From assembly GCA_002376965.1 (NCBI GenBank), contig DFOV01000001.1, positions 2,128 to 14,630 on the forward strand: 12,503 nucleotides of DNA. The letters are read 5' to 3'. Source of the stretch: Gammaproteobacteria bacterium UBA3532 (GTDB lineage: Bacteria > Pseudomonadota > Gammaproteobacteria > Enterobacterales > UBA3532). The number at the start of each line of letters is the position of its first letter. Position 1 is the first letter of the stretch. Positions 1 through 6,938 of this stretch are shown here, piece by piece. The position numbers were made by a program, and so were the translations under genes. The notes beneath the pieces are model-generated. The model was given only the letters and a program-made list of their open reading frames with translations. It was not told the origin of the DNA and did no database searches.

Positions 1-2329
1 CGGTATTAGCTGGCAGGTTGTCAACAGTACCTGACCATACGGGATAGTTCGATGGCGATAGTTTGATAGCACTTGCCGGATTCCAGCTACCCAACTCAGG
101 AAGCACACCAACGATATAGACGCTTTGTCCCCATACCGTATGACCATTAGCACAGCTGAAATTCATACTAACCGAGGCTGAAGCTTCTTCAACAGTGATA
201 GTTACTTGATCCGTTGCTGTCGCGCCAGCGTTATCCGTCACCGTCAAAGTGTAGGTGTAGCTGCCCGCTTCATTTAACGTTATAGATGGATTCGCGACAT
301 CGTCCAGACCGCCGTTCCAGTCGTAGGAAGTGATGCTGCCGTCAGGATCATGAGACTGACTACCATTCAACTGGATAGTAGCTCCTACAGTAACGGTTTG
401 ATCAGCCCCTGCAATTGCTACCGGCAATTCATTCACTGGGGTATCATCCCGCATCAGAATGACAGCACCATAGGCAGGGATATGCACATTATTGATATCA
501 TGAGCGTTTTCACCACCACGGCTGGCAAACGGAACACCACCGATATTAAAGCTTGGCCAGCTGGTATTGGCTAACTCACGATAACGCCCACTTACACCTA
601 CATCATAATCATGCCAAGTATGCCATCTGAAATTCAAGACAATCAGATATTTTCCGTCAGCTCGGGTGAAAGCAACAACACCGTTTTGGTCGTGCAAATG
701 AGTAATGAAGCTATCGCCTTGAGCCAGCGCAGCTTTGTCTGCTTTGCGAATATCATTTAGCTTACGATACCAAGCATTGATTTTTGCCCGACCAGGGTTG
801 GCTGTATAATCATCCAGATCGAGTCGATCGTCCCACCAATCAATATGAAACTGGGTTGACTCTCCACCCTCTTGTCCCATAAAGGCCATTGGAATACCTC
901 GCGCCATAACCGTTCCGGCCAGAGCAACCTGATTCATCTCCCAGCCTTTGCCATCTCTAGCGCGCTTAGCAATACGATCATCAGTATTACCCACTTCATC
1001 ATGCGACTCGGTATAAACTGTTGCGTCTTGCCACGAATCACCAAAGTGCCCAAATACTGGCCACAATGTTTCTAAGCTACCGCCAGTCAGCGCTTCTTTA
1101 AAGTTGTCATGGAAGGTGTCCGTCCACTGACTGTCCATTGGAGCATGCCGAGTTCCAGCAACTTCGCTACCAGCATCCTCTGCGGTTAAGCCCCACCAGT
1201 CAGGCAGTTCCTCACCCGTTAACCAAATGGCAGGATCAAGCTGTTTGACTGCGCCATACATTTCACGCATGAATTTCCAGCCGCCTTGCGCATCACCATC
1301 GCCATCGGCATCATCGGTCGCACCTTTAGTGATAAACCAGCTGCCGCCGTTATGAATGGTGTTGGTATGGTCGAATCGGAAGCCATCGATTTTATATTCT
1401 TTGGCCAGGTATAAGATGTTTTGAATCAGAAAGTGTTTGGCAACGTCGTTGTCGAAATTATACAGTGGCCCCCATGAAGTATCGCCGTCTGCATAGGTTT
1501 CATTATTTACCGTCCACAACACGTTGTCACCAGTACCCAGATGGTTATACTCTAGGTCCAAAATGACAGCAATGCCGTTTTTATGCGCAGTATCTACCAA
1601 CTTTTTCAGCTGATCTGGCCCGCCATAAAACTCCTCGATAGCATAGAAAAATGATGGGTTATAGCCCCAGCTCCAAGGGCCCGGAAACTCATTTACAGGC
1701 AACAACTCTAGCGCAGTTACGCCCAAATCGTTGATGTAGTCATTGGTTCCATCATTATCCAACTCTTCAATAACTTCTTCAAATGGGGTACCGCCGTTGC
1801 GATCGGTAAAACGCAACGGGTGTAATTGATAGATGTTGTAATGATTCCAAGCTGGACGCTGCCAATCTGTTGCTGTCCACTCGAACGCATCTGATATTTG
1901 CACCCGAGACCAGCCAGAATCAAGCCCCGAGTGGGTTACCCAGCGTGCTGCAGGATCTTGCGTTTCGCGAGAAGTTTCGCCCTCTTCCAGAATAAAGCGA
2001 TAATTATCACCGTGCTCAGGGGCTTCAGCAAAACTACTGTCAGTCCCTTTAAACCACCAGAATTTACCATCCGGTGTTTGGGTCAGGCTGACGGCACCAG
2101 CATCGCCATTAGTGAAGTCGCCCTTTATTTTTACACCCGTGACGTCAGGTGCGGTATGGATAATCGCATACCAGTGATTGCCCTCTTTATAAAACCCTGG
2201 TGCTCTCTCCCAAATAGCATTGGGGTCATCATCTAGCCAAGCTGCAGCAGAGGCAATACCGGGGGTTAGTGTGGAAAATGCGATAAACGCTGTGCTAAAC
2301 ACAGCAGCCTTTAACTTATTATTAAGCAT
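1..2329 (-). CDS. Secreted GH13 alpha-amylase-family enzyme with PKD and CBM20 domains (3' end cut by window edge)
   Basis: The frame is open from an ATG at 2329 to the window edge, giving 776 residues without the C-terminus. An AAAGGGA ribosome site lies about 8 nt upstream. Residues 1-28 form a signal peptide ending in ASA. A beta-sandwich region resembling the N-terminal domain of branching enzymes follows (about 40-125), then a GH13 barrel. GH13 motifs are visible: DLEYNH (258-263), GFRFDH with nucleophile D320, TGEE with acid/base E373 (or E374), and ESHDE with D444. A PKD domain covers about 632-710. From about 719 the sequence matches the start of a CBM20 starch-binding domain (GQSVYIVG, PELGSW). 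Known for the family: alpha-glucan hydrolysis or branching. Export and the CBM20 argue for extracellular starch or glycogen degradation, but ESHDEV and the N-terminal domain recall branching enzymes, so the exact reaction is open. Confidence 0.93.
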   Translation of the reverse strand, partial: MLNNKLKAAVFSTAFIAFSTLTPGIASAAAWLDDDPNAIWERAPGFYKEGNHWYAIIHTAPDVTGVKIKGDFTNGDAGAVSLTQTPDGKFWWFKGTDSSFAEAPEHGDNYRFILEEGETSRETQDPAARWVTHSGLDSGWSRVQISDAFEWTATDWQRPAWNHYNIYQLHPLRFTDRNGGTPFEEVIEELDNDGTNDYINDLGVTALELLPVNEFPGPWSWGYNPSFFYAIEEFYGGPDQLKKLVDTAHKNGIAVILDLEYNHLGTGDNVLWTVNNETYADGDTSWGPLYNFDNDVAKHFLIQNILYLAKEYKIDGFRFDHTNTIHNGGSWFITKGATDDADGDGDAQGGWKFMREMYGAVKQLDPAIWLTGEELPDWWGLTAEDAGSEVAGTRHAPMDSQWTDTFHDNFKEALTGGSLETLWPVFGHFGDSWQDATVYTESHDEVGNTDDRIAKRARDGKGWEMNQVALAGTVMARGIPMAFMGQEGGESTQFHIDWWDDRLDLDDYTANPGRAKINAWYRKLNDIRKADKAALAQGDSFITHLHDQNGVVAFTRADGKYLIVLNFRWHTWHDYDVGVSGRYRELANTSWPSFNIGGVPFASRGGENAHDINNVHIPAYGAVILMRDDTPVNELPVAIAGADQTVTVGATIQLNGSQSHDPDGSITSYDWNGGLDDVANPSITLNEAGSYTYTLTVTDNAGATATDQVTITVEEASASVSMNFSCANGHTVWGQSVYIVGVLPELGSWNPASAIKLSPSNYPVWSGTVDNLPANT

Positions 2330-2459
2330 CCCTTGTTCCCTTTTTTTATAGTTCAGATTTGTATCCGGTTTTTACATTGTCGCTTTTATCGCGCCGAGCA
2401 ACTTCCAAAATACTAAGCGCGTGAACTGTTGGTCAGTGTCGATAGAAATGTTAAACCAG

Positions 2460-2516
2460 ATTGTATAAAGAATGCACATCGAATGATTTTATTATTTAGA
2501 CAAGCCTAATATTAGG
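2460..2516 (-). promoter_or_regulatory. Candidate amylase promoter region with a 12-bp palindrome
   Basis: On the minus strand a TATACAAT box lies at 2467-2460, about 130 nt before the amylase start. No good -35 hexamer is found at the expected distance. A perfect palindrome, CCTAATATTAGG, sits at 2505-2516, centred about 50 bp upstream of the inferred transcription start. That is a position typical of an activator site at promoters with a poor -35. No regulator can be named from the sequence. Confidence 0.3.
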
Positions 2517-2623
2517 AAGTGCGAATTAATGCGGCACAGCATTTACGTAGTTATACCCAATCAAGAAAATAGACAACACATGAGAAAAAAAGCGAATTGG
2601 AAGGAATGCTGTGTCGACCCAGC

Positions 2624-2677
2624 AAAAATAATATTGACTCAGGCAATGCGCATCCCACTGCACATCACCTGAGCCAA
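2624..2677 (-). terminator. Rho-independent terminator of the candidate sRNA
   Basis: The 5' arm (2677-2660) and 3' arm (2651-2634) pair over 18 bp, with four G-U wobbles and no mismatch, around the 8-nt loop AGTGGGAT. The minus strand then reads TATTATTTTTG (2633-2623), a T-rich tract right after the stem. Orientation is minus because only that strand has the T tract on the 3' side. Confidence 0.75.
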
Positions 2678-2717
2678 CCACTCACCACGATTGGGGCTGG
2701 AGACGATTGCCAGCCAC
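2624..2717 (-). ncRNA. Candidate Fur-repressed small RNA, about 94 nt (RyhB/PrrF-like in arrangement only)
   Basis: A self-contained minus-strand transcription unit lies between two genes and has no convincing reading frame. The inferred start is near 2717, seven bases after a TATTAT -10 box. The RNA begins with a hairpin, GGCTGG (2715-2710) pairing with CCAGCC (2700-2695) around a 9-nt loop. A mostly unpaired linker follows (2694-2678), then a long terminator hairpin. The 7-mer CAATCGT occurs twice, in the first loop (2709-2703) and in the linker (2693-2687), and could be a duplicated pairing seed. Known: RyhB, PrrF and NrrF are Fur-repressed RNAs of about 90-150 nt that spare iron. I see no clear primary-sequence match to those families, so the identity is inferred from architecture and promoter. 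Confidence 0.6.
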
Positions 2718-2723
2718 AACACA

Positions 2724-2752
2724 ATAATAATGATTATCATTTGCTATTGCAA
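2724..2752 (-). promoter_or_regulatory. Sigma70-type promoter overlapped by a Fur box
   Basis: On the minus strand TTGCAA (2752-2747) and TATTAT (2729-2724) are separated by exactly 17 nt. The spacer carries a Fur-box match: 2744-2726 agrees with the 19-bp E. coli consensus at 16 of 19 positions, including an intact ATGATAATCAT core. A Fur dimer here would cover the spacer and the -10 box, so iron-dependent repression is expected. The gene at 2806-3399 ends upstream and the amylase starts about 400 nt downstream, past a terminator, so the natural target is the short transcript in between. Confidence 0.72.
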
Positions 2753-2805
2753 GTAGTAATCACTCTTTTAGTCTTAAGCTTATCGACGAGCATCCCAACA
2801 AAGTA

Positions 2806-3399
2806 TCAATGAGCCTGCCCTGACTCTGGCAAACTTATGCCCAATCCTTGCAGCTGGCTGGCCACACTGTCATCACCACTAACCATCCATGAACGGTATA
2901 GTCTTAACACATCCTTCGCATCAAAGGGCATTTGTTTGGCACAAGCTTGGGCAACCAAATTCAGCAACGCGGCGAACTTATTGGCCAGCTCTGCAAATAT
3001 ATGCCGGTTTTGTTGAGCATTCTCAGATAAATAGCTATATGCCCCACCGCCCATGCCCAGGAAATAGTCTCTACGTATACCCCGACGTTGATACCTTTCA
3101 GGAAACAGTGCACAAAGAAACAGCGCCATATCACCCAAATGGCGCAACAATAAGCAGCGTTGATACGGCTCTGGGGTTTCGAGGGCATCTTTATAGAGGA
3201 GTGCTAAGGGTCGAATTTGCCATTCTCCCTTATCATAATGATATAACTGATCACGTAGACCAAAACGCGCCAGCATATTTCCCATATACCATAGGGTGTC
3301 TTCGTGATAGCTGTCGCTTTGGTTCTCGGTTAATGCCATCAGTCGTTGGCGAAAATAGTCAGCTAGTGTGCGTTCAAAGATAGAATGGGTCGTGTGCAT
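2806..3399 (-). CDS. Conserved-looking hypothetical protein, 197 aa
   Basis: I do not recognise this protein. The ATG at 3399 has a strong GGAGGG ribosome site (3413-3408) at good spacing, which favours this strand over a shorter antisense frame at 2889-3383. There is no signal peptide or membrane helix. The protein looks soluble and mostly alpha-helical, rich in Leu, Arg and Tyr. The central part has a compact motif-like stretch (LRHLGDMALFLCALFPERY at about 85-103, then a Gly run and AYSYLSE). This resembles a structural core rather than a known catalytic motif. It is separated by 114 nt from the upstream DUF3592-type gene on the same strand and probably has its own promoter. The 3' end lies only about 50 nt from the Fur-box promoter of the candidate sRNA. 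Confidence 0.8.
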   Translation of the reverse strand: MHTTHSIFERTLADYFRQRLMALTENQSDSYHEDTLWYMGNMLARFGLRDQLYHYDKGEWQIRPLALLYKDALETPEPYQRCLLLRHLGDMALFLCALFPERYQRRGIRRDYFLGMGGGAYSYLSENAQQNRHIFAELANKFAALLNLVAQACAKQMPFDAKDVLRLYRSWMVSGDDSVASQLQGLGISLPESGQAH

Positions 3400-3436
3400 A
3401 ATAAATGCCCTCCAGTCTTAACGAATACCAACACAA

Positions 3437-3449
3437 CCTATAGTATAGG
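3437..3449 (-). promoter_or_regulatory. Palindromic candidate -10 region for the 197-aa gene
   Basis: The 13-bp palindrome with arms CCTATA and TATAGG around one base contains TATACT on the minus strand, about 40 nt before the ATG at 3399. No convincing -35 hexamer is seen. It may be a -10 element, an operator, or chance. Confidence 0.3.
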
Positions 3450-3513
3450 ATGCGACTGGCTATTTTTCATACATATTTCATACCATCTACCTGTTCATGA
3501 TACCCAATGCTTA

Positions 3514-3942
3514 TTACCAAGGTCGTTGTTGCGGAAGCCCACCTTCTGATAGCTTTTTAAAAAGAGCCAGTAAACCAAAAAAACTGAAGACGACGATGAT
3601 AAACCCCAGCCATTGACTATCACCACGGAGACGGCTGTAAAAAATATCCTCCCCAAAGTACTCAACCTGTAGCAAATCGCCTAGCGCATAGTGATCTGGC
3701 TCAGTCGTTAAAAAGTAAGATTCAACCATGCGTCGAGTATTGTCGTTTCTAAACCGATACCAGATCACATATTCAACCTCCATGCTATCAACCAGCTTCT
3801 TCTGCTTTTTAATAGTAAAGACCTGAGCCTCGGCCTCCTTACCAATCAGCAGATAATTTATCTCCTGATACGACAGAATCACCCCAGAGCAAAACAAGAT
3901 GAAGGTCAGCCCGAAAAGCCATAGTAGCGCCCTATCTGACAT
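3514..3942 (-). CDS. Small inner-membrane protein, DUF3592-like, 142 aa
   Basis: The ATG at 3942 follows an AGGAGA ribosome site by about 6 nt. The protein has a first membrane helix at about 7-26 and a second at about 110-128. Between them is a soluble segment of about 80 residues, with charged beta-type stretches such as EVEYVIWYRFRNDNTRR and a region around YALGDLLQVEYFGED. This layout, with GKEAEAQV after the first helix, is typical of DUF3592 proteins, whose function is not established. The C-terminus is short and basic. It is the first gene of the minus-strand group, and its start faces the long AT-rich intergenic region. Family assignment is from layout and motif feel, not a profile search. 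Confidence 0.82.
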   Translation of the reverse strand: MSDRALLWLFGLTFILFCSGVILSYQEINYLLIGKEAEAQVFTIKKQKKLVDSMEVEYVIWYRFRNDNTRRMVESYFLTTEPDHYALGDLLQVEYFGEDIFYSRLRGDSQWLGFIIVVFSFFGLLALFKKLSEGGLPQQRPW

Positions 3943-4225
3943 AACTTCTCCTAAATAGAACCACTTAACACAAATGTGTTTTTTGCTTATTTTAGATCAT
4001 GAATATGTTTTAGCACGCAAAAACCTATGTTTTGTAGCAGCCAAGCCAATTTAACCACGAAAATCATTGAAAGAGCGCGATAACCACTTGCAATTTACCA
4101 ACAGCTACCCGGAAGACCAGAAAATATGTAACCTATTGTATCTAAAGAGATATAACTCCATAACAGCACATAATAAAGAGCTTCAATCCTGGAAAACCCA
4201 CTAATAACAACAACAAGTTACCGAT

Positions 4226-4246
4226 TTATTCACAAGGTTATACACA
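4226..4246 (+). promoter_or_regulatory. Two tandem DnaA boxes
   Basis: TTATTCACA (4226-4234) and TTATACACA (4238-4246) lie in the same direction, 3 bp apart. Both match the TTATNCACA consensus exactly. The second is identical to E. coli oriC box R2. Closely spaced direct boxes favour cooperative DnaA binding. Confidence 0.65.
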
Positions 4247-4361
4247 AAATAATCCTCCACATAATTTAAACTTATCCTACGCATCTTCTTCTCTGGAATC
4301 CCAAACAGTGTCAAGCACTTTATTTCAGTAAATTTAGAAAAAAGAATATTGACAATGGAAG

Positions 4362-4370
4362 TTATGCACA
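4362..4370 (+). promoter_or_regulatory. DnaA box TTATGCACA
   Basis: This is an exact TTATNCACA match in the same orientation as the tandem pair upstream. It lies about 90 bp before the most AT-rich tract. Confidence 0.55.
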
Positions 4371-4460
4371 AAAATCAGGCATTCTTACTGATTCAACCAC
4401 CAGTCAAGCAAATCAGTTATATTTTTGTTATCAGATACGACAAAAACACATAACCTATTG

Positions 4461-4520
4461 TTTTTTATTACCTTAATTTATTTGTATGTTTTTTAACCAA
4501 TTTAATAACAATGTAATATT
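4461..4520. other. 60-bp tract of 87% A+T, candidate unwinding element
   Basis: 52 of 60 bases are A or T. The tract lies between the DnaA boxes at 4362 and 4562. This is where a DNA unwinding element would be expected if the cluster is an origin. No clear 13-mer repeat is seen. Confidence 0.35.
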
Positions 4521-4559
4521 TACGCGGGATAGCGCTGTTCTTCACTATGTTAATAACAG

Positions 4560-4586
4560 AGTTATCCACACCTTCCGTGGATAACT
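4560..4586. promoter_or_regulatory. Inverted pair of DnaA boxes in a 10-bp perfect inverted repeat
   Basis: AGTTATCCAC (4560-4569) and GTGGATAACT (4577-4586) are exact reverse complements with a 7-bp spacer. The left arm holds the high-affinity box TTATCCACA (4562-4570). The right arm holds its mirror with one changed base (TTATCCACG, minus, 4584-4576). There is no T tract, so it is not a terminator. Confidence 0.6.
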
Positions 4587-5072
4587 GAACACTTTGCCCC
4601 AGTCCAGAAATAAAGTATAAGTCAACAAAATAAATATGTTTATTTAGTGCTATATCGGCTCCATTTCATCTAGGCAAGACAAAACCTCACCTCTTACAAG
4701 AAAAAGATGATTGACGATGCTTTGTTATATGAAAAATCAATAAGATAGCGAATATCGACCGAAATTCGCCAATATCAGGCTACAGCCGCTCAGAATAACC
4801 GAGCAAAACAAGCTGGCGAGCAATGTTGAGGAAGTATAGTTGGACTTTTATATTTTGCACAAAAATTGTTAATTTTTTATCGCGCTAATATTCCGTTATC
4901 TTGCACTCGATTCATTATGCTGGCTAGCACCGTCAAACTCATCGCCTCACATGCTTGATCTCCATCAATCCCATTGCAGTTTGGATTGACGATTTAACGA
5001 ATATGTCAATACTTACAATAGGTGTGTAGACACTCATTAGCGGGCCGCAAACAGCCAAGGGATATTGTTTCA

Positions 5073-5801
5073 TTGCTTAAAAAGTTCTTACTGTCGTTAT
5101 TGGGCAGCTTTCGAGACTTAATACCGATCGTTGTGGTTGTCGCATTTTTTCAGCTAGCCGTATTGCAACAGCCGCTTCCCAACGCTGGCGACATCTTGAT
5201 CGGTGTTGTATTTGTTCTTATTGGACTCAGCCTCTTTATTCATGGACTAGAACTGGCGCTATTCCCACTTGGTGAATCGTTGGCGCATGCATTTGCTCAT
5301 AAGGGCAGCGTTTCCTGGCTACTCATATTTGCTTTCTGTCTCGGCTTTGGAACAACAGTGGCTGAACCCGCACTGATTGCCGTTGCCAATGAAGCCGCAG
5401 AAGTCGCGGCAAAAGGTGAGATGATTGGGTCAACCGAAGCCAGCAAGCAGAGTTATGCGAGTGGCCTGCGTTACACCGTTGCTTTCTCGGTGGGCTTGGC
5501 TATTGTTATCGGCGTGTTGCGCATTTTAAAAGGCTGGCCAATACATCGTCTGATTATCGGTGGATACGTTATCGTACTAACCCTCACCATGTTTGCGCCA
5601 AAAGAAATTATTGGCATTGCCTATGACTCCGGCGGTGTCACCACGTCAACTATTACGGTTCCTCTGGTAACGGCCTTAGGCGTCGGCTTAGCTTCATCCA
5701 TTAAGGGACGCAACACGATGATTGACGGCTTTGGCCTCATTGCGTTTGCCTCATTGACCCCGATGATGTTTGTTATGGTTTACGGTATGGTGATTGCCTG
5801 A
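5073..5801 (+). CDS. DUF1538 integral membrane protein, first copy, 242 aa (TTG start)
   Basis: A polytopic membrane protein with about six or seven hydrophobic segments. Two signature stretches are visible: [15 protein letters not shown] from residue 91, likely re-entrant or helix-breaking, and [14 protein letters not shown] from residue 184. Both recur in the next gene, showing tandem duplication. An in-frame GTG at 5022 would add 17 charged residues but has no ribosome site. The TTG at 5073 has AAGGGA (5057-5062) 10 nt upstream and gives an N-terminus that aligns length-for-length with the paralogue (18 residues to the conserved Pro), so I chose it. A TACAAT box at 5014-5019 would place transcription start inside the longer version, with a poor -35. 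The function of DUF1538 is unknown. The P-II and CBS genes downstream suggest a regulated transporter or channel. Confidence 0.87.
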   Translation: MLKKFLLSLLGSFRDLIPIVVVVAFFQLAVLQQPLPNAGDILIGVVFVLIGLSLFIHGLELALFPLGESLAHAFAHKGSVSWLLIFAFCLGFGTTVAEPALIAVANEAAEVAAKGEMIGSTEASKQSYASGLRYTVAFSVGLAIVIGVLRILKGWPIHRLIIGGYVIVLTLTMFAPKEIIGIAYDSGGVTTSTITVPLVTALGVGLASSIKGRNTMIDGFGLIAFASLTPMMFVMVYGMVIA

Positions 5802-6598
5802 TGATTGAATCGCTACTTTCTATCACTCTGTCGACCACAACCGATGTGTTACCCATTATCGGCATTATTTTCTTTTTTCAGCTTATCATCCTAAAGAAGC
5901 GTATTCCTAATTTGCAGCGAGTTCTAACCGGTCTCGCCTTTGTGATTGTCGGATTATCGTTCTTTCTGCTTGGACTGGAGAAGGCGCTGTTTCCTCTGGG
6001 CAAAATGATGGCCGAGCAATTAACATCACCCGACTTTGCCGTTGGCACCCACAATGCCATCGTGCCACCTGATTGGTATCACTATTTATGGATATATATT
6101 TTTGCGTTTGCCATCGGCTTTAGCACCACCATTGCTGAGCCATCGCTTATTGCTGTCGCCATTAAAGCAAATGAGGTCTCGGCTGGCAGTATCAGCGTTT
6201 GGGGACTGCGTATCGCTGTGGCCATCGGGGTTGCGATAGGGATCGCATTGGGAACCTATCGCATTGTCAGCGGCTATCCCATTCACTATTTCATCATCGC
6301 TGGATACATGATCGTCGTGTGGCAAACCACCACCTCGCCAAAGATGATTATCCCATTGGCTTATGATTCTGGTGGCGTCACAACATCTACTGTAACGGTT
6401 CCCTTAGTGGCAGCGCTGGGCCTCGGCCTGGCCGAATCGGTTCCTGGCCGCGACCCACTAATCGATGGTTTCGGCTTGATTGCCTTTGCCAGTTTATTTC
6501 CTATGATAACCGTTATGGCCTACGCACAAATTTCACACTATAGAAATAAGAAGTCAAAACAACAAGAAGCCTTAGAGGAGGCACAAGATGCGGTTTAA
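5801..6598 (+). CDS. DUF1538 integral membrane protein, second copy, 265 aa
   Basis: The ATG at 5801 overlaps the preceding TGA by one base (TGATG), so translation is probably coupled and the two products are likely made in equal amounts. The protein has about seven hydrophobic segments. It carries the same signatures as its neighbour: GFSTTIAEPSLIAVA from residue 106 and [14 protein letters not shown] from residue 188, then a shared [11 protein letters not shown] segment before the last helix. It differs by a longer loop after the second helix (about 78-90) and by a charged C-terminal tail rich in Lys, Gln and Glu that would lie on the cytoplasmic side. That tail could dock soluble regulators. 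The pair may act as a heterodimer, or as two halves of a pseudosymmetric transporter. Substrate unknown. Confidence 0.9.
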   Translation: MIESLLSITLSTTTDVLPIIGIIFFFQLIILKKRIPNLQRVLTGLAFVIVGLSFFLLGLEKALFPLGKMMAEQLTSPDFAVGTHNAIVPPDWYHYLWIYIFAFAIGFSTTIAEPSLIAVAIKANEVSAGSISVWGLRIAVAIGVAIGIALGTYRIVSGYPIHYFIIAGYMIVVWQTTTSPKMIIPLAYDSGGVTTSTVTVPLVAALGLGLAESVPGRDPLIDGFGLIAFASLFPMITVMAYAQISHYRNKKSKQQEALEEAQDAV

Positions 6599-6938
6599 AT
6601 TGATCGTCGCTTTTGTCGAAGACAAACGCACCGACGACGTCATGAAAGCAGCGCGTAATGCTGGCGCAACCGGCGCAACAGTCATTAATAATGCGCGTGG
6701 AGAAGGGTTAAACCAATCAAAGACATTTTTTGGTCTAACCCTGGAAACCCAGCGAGATGTCATCTTATTATTGGTTGAAGAGCATATGAGCAGGCATATA
6801 CTCGAAGAAATTGCCCGCATCGGCAAGTTCGATACTAAACCCGGCACGGGCATCGCGTTTCAGGTCGACGTTGAGGATGCAATAGGCGTTATCCATCAAG
6901 TTAAAGAGTTATCTCACGTTGTGGAGGATAAACTATGA
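6588..6938 (+). CDS. P-II family signalling protein, 116 aa
   Basis: The ATG at 6588 lies inside the end of the second DUF1538 gene (11-nt overlap) behind a strong GAGGAGG site. Length and fold order (KLIVAFVE strand, helix, GATGATV turn, T-loop, RDVILLLVE strand, helix, GIAFQVDVEDAIGV) match GlnB/GlnK-type P-II proteins. These are trimers that bind ATP, ADP and often 2-oxoglutarate in clefts and press a T-loop on a partner. The T-loop (about 37-56, through KTFFGLTLETQR) lacks the tyrosine uridylylated in GlnB and GlnK. The usual TGxxGDGKIF signature is replaced by KPGTGIAFQV. It therefore belongs to a divergent, probably non-uridylylated branch. Its position suggests that it gates the DUF1538 proteins, as GlnK does AmtB. 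That role is inferred. Confidence 0.9.
   Translation: MRFKLIVAFVEDKRTDDVMKAARNAGATGATVINNARGEGLNQSKTFFGLTLETQRDVILLLVEEHMSRHILEEIARIGKFDTKPGTGIAFQVDVEDAIGVIHQVKELSHVVEDKL

Larger units (their letters stand above)
3943..5072. other. Long AT-rich intergenic region with clustered DnaA boxes (possible origin or DnaA-binding locus)
   Basis: About 1.1 kb between divergent genes holds no credible reading frame and is roughly two-thirds A+T. It has four exact TTATNCACA boxes on the plus strand (4226, 4238, 4362, 4562), one near-exact box on the minus strand (4584-4576) and a one-mismatch box, TTTTGCACA, at 4853-4861. A back-of-envelope expectation for exact boxes on both strands at this composition is about 0.1. 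Only two GATC sites are seen, so it is not a Dam-rich enterobacterial oriC. Minor structures are an AACACA/TGTGTT repeat (3967-3980), an 11-bp direct repeat TAACCTATTGT (4129, 4451) and a small GCGAAT/ATTCGC hairpin (4748-4769). No dnaA, gidA or rpmH is in view, so a titration or reactivation site (datA/DARS-like) is as possible as an origin. Confidence 0.55.

Noticed and set aside
1898..2236. 112-aa plus-strand frame inside the amylase gene
   Set aside because: It is antisense to a clear GH13 domain with intact catalytic motifs.
2535..2613. Inverted repeat CACAGCATT / AATGCTGTG with a 61-bp spacer
   Set aside because: Arms of only 9 bp at this distance are expected by chance. No link to a feature was found.
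2597..2812. 71-aa plus-strand frame across the amylase upstream gap
   Set aside because: It runs antisense through the Fur box, sRNA and terminator structures, has low-complexity content and overlaps the end of the 197-aa gene. No ribosome site of note.
2889..3383. 164-aa plus-strand frame opposite the 197-aa gene
   Set aside because: The minus-strand frame is longer and has a strong ribosome site. The plus-strand product has no domain or membrane pattern and looks like an antisense shadow.
3967..3980. AACACA/TGTGTT hairpin followed by T residues on the plus strand
   Set aside because: It would terminate plus-strand transcripts, but no plus-strand gene ends here, and the stem is weak.
4129..4461. 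11-bp direct repeat TAACCTATTGT
   Set aside because: Only two copies in AT-rich DNA, with no flanking similarity. Recorded under the intergenic region but not treated as an iteron array.
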